Assembly (NCBI GenBank): GCA_944321465.1
Contig: CALULL010000003.1
Coordinates: 1-64,000, forward strand
Direction of reading: 5' to 3'
DNA length: 64,000 nucleotides
From: an uncultured Bacteroides sp.
GTDB lineage: Bacteria; Bacteroidota; Bacteroidia; Bacteroidales; Bacteroidaceae
Numbering within the stretch: the stretch's first letter is position 1; every line of letters begins with the position of its first letter. The translations under genes and the position numbers were made by a program. The notes under the pieces are model-generated. The model saw nothing but the letters and a program-made list of their open reading frames with translations. It had not been told where the DNA came from and did no database searches. Shown piece by piece: positions 58,271 through 64,000 of the stretch.

Positions 58271-58495
58271 TATTTATATCGTTTTCAGCGGGCGGCCTGC
58301 AGGGCGGATGTCCCATGCTGGCAACTGCCCGCGCCACGGCTTGCTGCATTTCCGCCTTGCCCGGAGACCCACGGCTCGGAGGTCGCGCTGTCGCGGTTGC
58401 TGTTCGTTACGCTCTTGTGATAGTTCATTCGTTTTGTAATCGTTGGCAAAGTTCGGAAAGAATTATGACATGGCAAAATATAGGATAGGGAAAAA

Positions 58496-58987
58496 TTAAT
58501 CGGCCAGTTCGATGACTTCCAAGTCGCGGAAGGTTTGTCCGTCGACCGCAAAACGCACCAGCGTGCGCACTTTGTGGAACCCGTATCGGCCCGCTGCCCC
58601 GGGGTTGATGTGCAACAGGCCGAGCTTCGGGTCGTACATGACCTTCAGGATGTGCGAATGTCCGCTGACGAACAGTTGCGGGGGCTGCGTCGCCAGCAGC
58701 CCGGCCACCGAGCGGTCGTAGCGTCCGGGGTAACCGCCGATGTGCTTCATTACCACTTCGGCGTCTTCCGCCTTGAAGCGCAGGGTCTGCGGATATCTGA
58801 GCCGCATGTCGTGCCCGTCGATGTTGCCATATACGGCTCTCAGAGGGCGGAAAGCTTCCAGACGGTCGGCCACTTCTGCTGTCCCGATGTCGCCTGCGTG
58901 CCATATTTCATCGCACGGTTCAAAGTAGTGCAGGTACTTGTCGTCCCAATAGCCGTGCGTGTCCGATAGTAAGCCTATTTTCAGCAT
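58496..58987 (-). CDS. YfcE/MJ0936-type metallophosphoesterase
   Basis: A 163-residue calcineurin-like phosphodiesterase. Metal motifs: LLSDTHGYWDDKY (DxH), WHAGDIGTAE (GD), VYGNIDGHD (GNxD) and FVSGHSHILK (GHxH). Standard length. The substrate in E. coli YfcE is artificial bis-p-nitrophenyl phosphate; the natural one is unknown. The start is ATG 58987. Array G lies between it and the divergent ppk gene. Confidence 0.93.
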   Translation of the reverse strand: MLKIGLLSDTHGYWDDKYLHYFEPCDEIWHAGDIGTAEVADRLEAFRPLRAVYGNIDGHDMRLRYPQTLRFKAEDAEVVMKHIGGYPGRYDRSVAGLLATQPPQLFVSGHSHILKVMYDPKLGLLHINPGAAGRYGFHKVRTLVRFAVDGQTFRDLEVIELAD

Positions 58988-59058
58988 GATGATGAAGGTT
59001 TGTTTCTGTCGTTGGTCTACGTTGCGGGTTGCCCGTTGTCCGTAGCCGCCTTTCGGCG

Positions 59059-59168
59059 GTCACCTTTACCCGCCCGGGAGGACACCTTTGCTCCCCGGCA
59101 GGCAGCCCTTTGCCCGGTGGGGAGCAAAGGGTTGCCCGCCGGGCCTGGGCACCGGCCTGTGGCAGGAG
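59059..59168. repeat. 22-bp tandem repeat array G (four clear units plus a weak fifth)
   Basis: Units start at 59059, 59081, 59103, 59125 and 59147. Heads GTCACCTTTACCC, GACACCTTTGCTCC, CAGCCCTTTGCCC, CAAAGGGTTGCCC and a weak GGGCACCGG. Units 3 and 4 are a head-to-head inversion, giving a long hairpin. It lies between the divergent phosphoesterase and ppk genes. Confidence 0.85.
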
Positions 59169-59221
59169 GGCATGGAGGGCAGCAATCGCGGCGCGGAGCC
59201 GCAGCTTTGTCACCCGCTTTC

Positions 59222-59252
59222 TTGCTTCGTGAATGCAAAGATAGTAACTTTG
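59222..59252 (+). promoter_or_regulatory. Promoter of ppk
   Basis: TTG (59222-59224), a 20-base spacer, then TAACTTTG (59245-59252), 27 bases before the ppk ATG. Confidence 0.65.
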
Positions 59253-59278
59253 GGGACAAAATCCTAAAACGACGCTTT

Positions 59279-61372
59279 ATGGAGAAACGGTATTTCAAAC
59301 GGGACATCAGCTGGCTTTCCTTCAACCAGCGCGTGCTGATGGAGGCTGCCGACGAGAGCTTGCCTGTCTACGAGCGGCTCAACTTTGTCGCTATTTATTC
59401 GTCCAACCTTGAGGAGTTCTACAAGATACGGGTTGCCGACCACAAGGCCGTTGCCAGTGGCATCACCCGCGACGACGAAGAGTCGGTGCAGTCGGCGGTG
59501 GAGCTTGTAGAGCAAATCAACGACGAGGTGAGCCGCCAGATGGAGGAGCGCATACACATCTACGAGCAGAAACTGGTGCCTGCCTTGCGTCGTCATCACA
59601 TCGTCTTCTGCCAAAGCCCCCGCGAGGTGCTGCCTTGCCACTACGACTTTGTGCGCCGTTTCTTTCTGGACGAGATATTTCCCTACCTGGCGCCTGTGCC
59701 GGCCGACCGTCAGCGCGTGGTGTCCTTCTTGCGCGACAACCGCCTCTACCTCGCTGTCCGCCTATATAAAAAAGGTGTGCCTCCGGTTGCCCCCGGGGGG
59801 ACGGAGTATTTTGTCATGAAGCTGCCTTACTCCAAGGTGCCTCGTTTCATAGAGTTGCCCAAGGTGGGTGCGGACTACTATCTGATGTACATCGAGGACA
59901 TAATCAAGGCCAACCTCGATGTCGTATTCCCGGGCTACGACGTGGATTGCAGCTACTGCATCAAGACCTCGCGCGATGCCGACGTGCTGATAGACGATGT
60001 CCCCGACGCGGGAGCGCTCATCGAGCAGCTGAAGAAGAAGGTGAAGAAGCGCAAGACGGGTGCCGTCTGCCGTTTCGTCTACGAGCGCGACATGCCGCCC
60101 GACTTTCTGCGCCATCTGATGAATACCTATCGCATAGACCCCGGCGAGCTGGTGCCCGAGGCAGGGCACCTCAATCTGGAGGATCTGGGGCATCTGCCAA
60201 ACCCCAATCCGGCCCTGCGCCCCATGCGCAAGCCCCAGCCCATGAAGTTGTCGTGCCTGGACGAGCAGGAGTCGGTGTTCCGTTACGTGGAGCACAAGGA
60301 CTTGCTGGTGCATTACCCCTACCAGTCGTTCGAGCATTTCCTGCACTTCCTCAGCGAGGCGGTGCACGACCCGGGGGTGAGCGAAATCCTGCTGACGCAA
60401 TACCGGGTGGCCGAGAACTCGGCTGTCGTCGGGCATCTTGTGGCGGCTGCCCGCAACGGCAAGCGCGTCACCGTGTTTGTCGAGCTGAAGGCCCGGTTCG
60501 ACGAGGAGCACAACCTGGCCACCGCGACAATGATGCAGGCGGCAGGCGTGCGCATCATCTACAGCATGCCTGGCCTGAAGGTGCATGCCAAGGTAGCGCT
60601 CGTCACGCGCCGCCGCCAGGCCGGGATGCCGCGCGGTTATGCCTACGTCAGCACGGGCAACTTCAACGAGAAGACGGCCCGCTTGTATGCCGATTGTGCC
60701 TTGTTCACGTGCCGGGCGGGCATCGTGGACGACCTGAAGCGGCTCTTCAAGGTGTTGCGCGGCCAGGTCCGCCCCGAGGAGGGCGGAAAGGTGCTGTTCC
60801 GGCATTTGCTGGTGACGCGCTTCAACCTCATCCCAAGGCTCGACGAGCTGATAGGCCGTGAGATGGAGCTGGCGCGCTCGGGGCGCGGTGGGCGCATTGT
60901 GCTAAAGATGAATGCCTTGCAGGACACGGCCATGATAGAACGGCTCTACGCGGCCTCGCAGGCGGGGGTGCAGGTTGAGCTTATCGTGCGGGGCATCTGT
61001 TGTCTGGTTCCGGGCGAGGCCTTCAGCCGCAACATCCGCGTGACGCGCATCGTGGACACGTTTCTGGAGCATGCCCGCATCTGGTACTTCGAAGGCGGCG
61101 GACGGCCTTCGGTGTTCCTGGGCTCGCCCGACTGGATGCGCCGCAACCTGTACCGTCGCATCGAGGCCGTTGTCCCTGTGCTCGACCCCGACTTGCAGCG
61201 CGAGCTGACCGACATGCTCCGCCTACAGTTGGCCGACCGCCGCAAGGGCTGCTTTGTTGACGCCCGCCTGCGCAACGTATTCAAGTCGGCCCATCCGTCG
61301 AAGGAACCTGTCCGCGCGCAGTATGCCTTCTACGACTACCTGCGTCAGAAAGCACACGCGCCTGTTTTGTAA
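59279..61372 (+). CDS. ppk1: Polyphosphate kinase 1
   Basis: A 697-residue enzyme forming polyphosphate from ATP. Domains in order: N domain (MEKRYFKRDISWLSFNQRVL), head domain (about 105-310), and the two C domains (about 315-697) of phospholipase-D-like fold. The two active-site His regions are VHAKVALVTRR and EHARIWYFEGGG (the phosphorylated His of E. coli lies in the first). The start is ATG 59279, just after the promoter; longer in-frame readings cross array G and are not used. Usual length about 690. The PiT transporter follows by 78 bases. Confidence 0.96.
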   Translation: MEKRYFKRDISWLSFNQRVLMEAADESLPVYERLNFVAIYSSNLEEFYKIRVADHKAVASGITRDDEESVQSAVELVEQINDEVSRQMEERIHIYEQKLVPALRRHHIVFCQSPREVLPCHYDFVRRFFLDEIFPYLAPVPADRQRVVSFLRDNRLYLAVRLYKKGVPPVAPGGTEYFVMKLPYSKVPRFIELPKVGADYYLMYIEDIIKANLDVVFPGYDVDCSYCIKTSRDADVLIDDVPDAGALIEQLKKKVKKRKTGAVCRFVYERDMPPDFLRHLMNTYRIDPGELVPEAGHLNLEDLGHLPNPNPALRPMRKPQPMKLSCLDEQESVFRYVEHKDLLVHYPYQSFEHFLHFLSEAVHDPGVSEILLTQYRVAENSAVVGHLVAAARNGKRVTVFVELKARFDEEHNLATATMMQAAGVRIIYSMPGLKVHAKVALVTRRRQAGMPRGYAYVSTGNFNEKTARLYADCALFTCRAGIVDDLKRLFKVLRGQVRPEEGGKVLFRHLLVTRFNLIPRLDELIGREMELARSGRGGRIVLKMNALQDTAMIERLYAASQAGVQVELIVRGICCLVPGEAFSRNIRVTRIVDTFLEHARIWYFEGGGRPSVFLGSPDWMRRNLYRRIEAVVPVLDPDLQRELTDMLRLQLADRRKGCFVDARLRNVFKSAHPSKEPVRAQYAFYDYLRQKAHAPVL

Positions 61373-61377
61373 TACAT

Positions 61378-61424
61378 CTGTAACATGTATGACAAGGGGG
61401 TGTAACACGAAAGCCGTTCCTTTG
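61378..61424 (+). promoter_or_regulatory. Pho-box-like direct repeats and -7-like element before the PiT gene
   Basis: Three 11-base-spaced copies CTGTAACATGT, ATGACAAGGGG and GTGTAACAC (61378-61408) resemble the direct repeats of a PhoB box, followed after 8 bases by TTCCTTTG (61417-61424), one mismatch from TAnnTTTG. No PhoB/PhoR pair is in the window. Confidence 0.4.
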
Positions 61425-61450
61425 CGCGAAAATCAATATCACTTAAACGT

Positions 61451-63712
61451 ATGGATACTATCTACTTGTGCATCGTCATCTTCTTGGGAGTCTTGGCGAT
61501 ATTCGACCTGATTGTGGGGGTGAGCAACGATGCCGTCAATTTCCTGAACTCTTCTGTCGGTTCCAAGTCGGCTAAGTTCAAAACCATCTTGTGCATAGCC
61601 AGCGTCGGCGTGTTCGTAGGTGCTGCGCTGAGCAATGGCATGATGGACATCGCCCGCCACGGCATCTACCAGCCCCAGCACTTCTATTTTGCCGAGGTGA
61701 TGTGCATCTTGCTTGCCGTGATGCTTACGGATGTCGTGCTGCTTGACGTGTTCAACACGATGGGCCTGCCTACCTCCACCACGGTCTCAATGGTGTTCGA
61801 GCTGCTGGGAGGTACCTTTGCCCTGGCCTTGGTGAAAACCATCAGCACGGAGGGGGTCGACATGGCCGACCTCATCAATACGGACAAGGCATTGTCTGTC
61901 ATCATGGCCATCTTCGTCTCGGTTGCCATTGCGTTCTTCTTCGGTATGCTTGTGCAGTGGATAGCACGTACCATCTTCACCTTCAACTACAAGCGTCACA
62001 TGAAGTACGTCATAGGCCTGTACGGCGGTCTGGCCGCTACGAGCATCATCTACTTCATGCTCATAAAGGGGCTGAAGGACAGTTCCTTTATGACCGCCGA
62101 GGTGAATGACTGGATACACGCCCATACGTACATCATCGTCCCCGCACTCTTCGTGTTCTTCACGGTACTGATGCAGATACTTTACTGGTGCCGGGTGAAC
62201 ATCTTCCGCGTTGTCGTCCTGATGGGCACCTTTGCCTTGGCTCTGGCTTTCGCGGGAAACGACCTGGTGAACTTCATCGGTGTGCCCCTGGCCGGCTATT
62301 CGGCCTATACGGACTACATAGCCAACGGACAGGCCGCCGGACCCGACGGTTTCCTGATGACCTCCTTGCTCGACTCGGCCAAGACACCTTGGTACTTCCT
62401 CATAGGCGCGGGCGCCGTCATGGTCTATGCCCTGTGGACTTCTAAGAAGGCGCATCACGTCATACAGACCGAAGTCTCCCTGGCCCGGCAGGACGAGGGA
62501 GAGGAGAACTTCGGCAGTACGCCCATCGCGCGCAAGCTGGTGCGCTTCAGCCTCAACATGGCGAACGTCATCAACCGCCGCACGCCCGACAACGTGAAGC
62601 AGTGGATAGAGTCGCGCTTCCGCAAGGACGAGGCCATACTGAACGACGGCGCGGCCTTCGACATGGTGCGTGCCTCCGTCAACCTGGTGTTGTCGGGCCT
62701 GCTCATCGCCTTGGGTACATCGCTCAAGTTGCCACTGTCTACCACCTACGTCACCTTCATGGTTGCCATGGGTACTTCGCTGGCCGACCGTGCCTGGGGG
62801 CGCGACTCGGCAGTGTACCGCATCACGGGCGTGCTCAGCGTCATCGCAGGCTGGTTCATCACGGCCGGTGCCGCCTTTGCCATCTGCTTCTTTGTGACAC
62901 TCATTCTGCACTATGGCGGCTTCGTGGCTGTCATTGTTCTGACGGTTGTCGCTATCGCTTCGCTCATTCATAGCCAGATTGTCTTCAAGCGTAAGTCGCA
63001 ACAGAAGGAGCAGGCCGTCGACACCGTGAAGCAGATGCTGCGGGCAACCGACCAGAAGGAAGTCGTGGCGCTGCTGCGTCAGCACACGCGCGAGGAACTG
63101 AGCAAGGTGCTCGACTTCACACAGGACTGCTTCGAGCGCACCTCCACCTCCTTCCTGCACGAGAACCTGCGCGGCCTGCGGCGTTCGATGGGCTCCATCA
63201 AGTTCCACAAGCAGCTCATCCGGCAGATGAAGCGCACGGGTGCACTTGCCATGTCGAGGCTGGACAACAATTTTGTGCTGGAGAAAGGACTTTACTATTA
63301 CCAAGGGAACGACTTTGCCAGCGAGCTGGTCTACAGCCTCGGGCGGCTCTGCGAGCCCTGCCTGGAGCACATCGACAACAACTTCAAGCCTCTTGAAACA
63401 ATACAGAAGGGCGAATACGCTGACATCACACAGGGCATTACGACCTTCCTGAAGTCGTGCAATCAGCGTATGGCCGACAACAATTACGCAGACTTCGAGC
63501 AGGAGGTGCGCCGGGCCAACGAACTGACCAACGAGCTGTCGCGCCTGAAGCGTGAGGAACTGCAACGCATCCAGGGACAAAGCGGAAGCATCAAGGTCAG
63601 CATGGTCTACCTCACCATGTTGCAGGAGGCCCAGAACATTGTGACCTATTCGATTAATCTGATGAAGGTCAGCCGCAAGTTCCAGAGCGAAGCTCAGGAA
63701 CCGGGCGTCTGA
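61451..63712 (+). CDS. Inorganic phosphate transporter, PiT family, with C-terminal PhoU-like domain
   Basis: A 753-residue inner-membrane protein. The PiT core (about 1-530) carries the two inverted family signatures as VSNDAVNFLNSSVG (near residue 24) and AGNDLVNFIGVPLAG (near 272), with around 12 helices. Residues 535-753 are a soluble helical region similar to DUF47/PhoU, which in other PiT-type proteins regulates the transporter. Low-affinity, metal-phosphate/H+ symport is typical. The start is ATG 61451. Pairs functionally with ppk (import and storage). Confidence 0.93.
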   Translation: MDTIYLCIVIFLGVLAIFDLIVGVSNDAVNFLNSSVGSKSAKFKTILCIASVGVFVGAALSNGMMDIARHGIYQPQHFYFAEVMCILLAVMLTDVVLLDVFNTMGLPTSTTVSMVFELLGGTFALALVKTISTEGVDMADLINTDKALSVIMAIFVSVAIAFFFGMLVQWIARTIFTFNYKRHMKYVIGLYGGLAATSIIYFMLIKGLKDSSFMTAEVNDWIHAHTYIIVPALFVFFTVLMQILYWCRVNIFRVVVLMGTFALALAFAGNDLVNFIGVPLAGYSAYTDYIANGQAAGPDGFLMTSLLDSAKTPWYFLIGAGAVMVYALWTSKKAHHVIQTEVSLARQDEGEENFGSTPIARKLVRFSLNMANVINRRTPDNVKQWIESRFRKDEAILNDGAAFDMVRASVNLVLSGLLIALGTSLKLPLSTTYVTFMVAMGTSLADRAWGRDSAVYRITGVLSVIAGWFITAGAAFAICFFVTLILHYGGFVAVIVLTVVAIASLIHSQIVFKRKSQQKEQAVDTVKQMLRATDQKEVVALLRQHTREELSKVLDFTQDCFERTSTSFLHENLRGLRRSMGSIKFHKQLIRQMKRTGALAMSRLDNNFVLEKGLYYYQGNDFASELVYSLGRLCEPCLEHIDNNFKPLETIQKGEYADITQGITTFLKSCNQRMADNNYADFEQEVRRANELTNELSRLKREELQRIQGQSGSIKVSMVYLTMLQEAQNIVTYSINLMKVSRKFQSEAQEPGV

Positions 63713-63753
63713 ACACTTCCCACGCTGTATAGCGCGTGGCGCAGGACAACCCG

Positions 63754-63812
63754 GGACAACCGGCGGGCACGTACCAGCGTGTCCCCCGGTTGTCTTCTTT
63801 TTGCGATACCCC
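63754..63812 (+). terminator. Terminator of the PiT gene
   Basis: Stem GACAACCGG...GGGCACG with CGTGTCCC...CCGGTTGTC (about 63763-63803), then TTCTTTTT. Confidence 0.8.
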
Positions 63813-63895
63813 TTTGCCGCCCGTCTCCTCCGGCTCGGAAGCATTCTTCGTGCGAGTCCGGGATGAACCGGGCTTATTCCTATATAGTGACAGGT

Positions 63896-64000
63896 ACCTT
63901 AGTCTTAGTAATGACTGGCACCTTAGTAAGCATAGCTACTAGTATCTTGGTAAGCATAACTACTAATACCCTAGTTAGCATAGCTACTAGTACCCTAGGT
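63896..64000. repeat. 24-bp tandem repeat array running off the right edge
   Basis: Period-24 units at 63896 (degenerate), 63920 (ACCTTAGTAAGCATAGCTAC), 63944 (ATCTTGGTAAGCATAACTAC), 63968 (ACCCTAGTTAGCATAGCTAC) and a partial unit from 63992. Three full units differ by only a few bases. The array is cut by the window end, so its length is unknown. No coding role is visible. Confidence 0.9.

Noticed and set aside
61787-63844. 685-codon minus-strand ORF antisense to the PiT transporter
   Set aside because: GC-rich codon positions on the coding strand create long antisense frames; translation is low-complexity His/Gln/Arg.

Overview
The window is a chromosomal segment of a gut-type Bacteroidales bacterium, probably Bacteroidaceae. 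Three things point there. Many genes are preceded by the Bacteroidota -7 element TAnnTTTG, often with TTTG 18-22 bases upstream. The gene content is typical of the group: a FeoA-FeoB fusion, ribosomal protein S16 with a long Ala/Glu tail, a DUF4494 protein, a GGGtGRT protein with its NifU-like partner, and a group B-like [FeFe] hydrogenase. Intergenic DNA is often GC-rich. I see no rRNA operon, CRISPR array or complete insertion sequence.

Layout. 1-4750: start of a DNA-binding protein, dnaK with a sigma-54-type promoter, then DUF4494, a PLP homeostasis protein and a DHODH-like flavoprotein. 5300-9350: a carboxyltransferase, an MFS exporter and EngB. 9400-13400: the hydrogenase hydA and maturases hydE and hydG. 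13600-20480: class III fructose bisphosphatase, a PepSY-like secreted protein, tRNA-Cys, iron uptake genes (feoAB plus a Cys-rich partner), and a cobalamin riboswitch with no evident gene. 20740-23010: an AT-richer type II restriction-modification island (controller, endonuclease, methyltransferase). 23500-30900: yebC, pheT and pyruvate:ferredoxin oxidoreductase. 30900-38010: an AAA ATPase, an MBL hydrolase, a YgiB/YgiC-like pair, rpsP, a small regulator among gene remnants, then the GGGtGRT/NifU-like pair. 38500-45350: a pseudouridine synthase, RNase E/G, a 30-residue ribosome-associated protein, HU, MATE and MltG. 45400-56020: indolepyruvate oxidoreductase, an MltF-like lipoprotein, uridine kinase, DsbD, a dehydrogenase-like protein, MarR and a two-component system. 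56200-64000: rfbA/rfbB, a phosphoesterase, polyphosphate kinase and a PiT phosphate transporter.

Metabolic theme: anaerobic fermentation. Pyruvate:ferredoxin and indolepyruvate:ferredoxin oxidoreductases reduce ferredoxin, which a hydrogenase can reoxidise to H2. FeoAB imports the Fe(II) these iron-sulfur enzymes need. ppk and the PiT transporter form a phosphate module, with a possible Pho-box-like element before the transporter.

The least explained structure is intergenic. Seven intergenic regions each carry four units (one has a weak fifth) of a degenerate GC-rich 22-bp tandem repeat, so the arrays are uniformly about 88 bp. There is also a MITE-like ~202-bp element with ~22-bp terminal inverted repeats (two copies and one isolated end), and a 24-bp tandem array running off the right edge. 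All calls were made by reading the sequence; no database or folding program was run.
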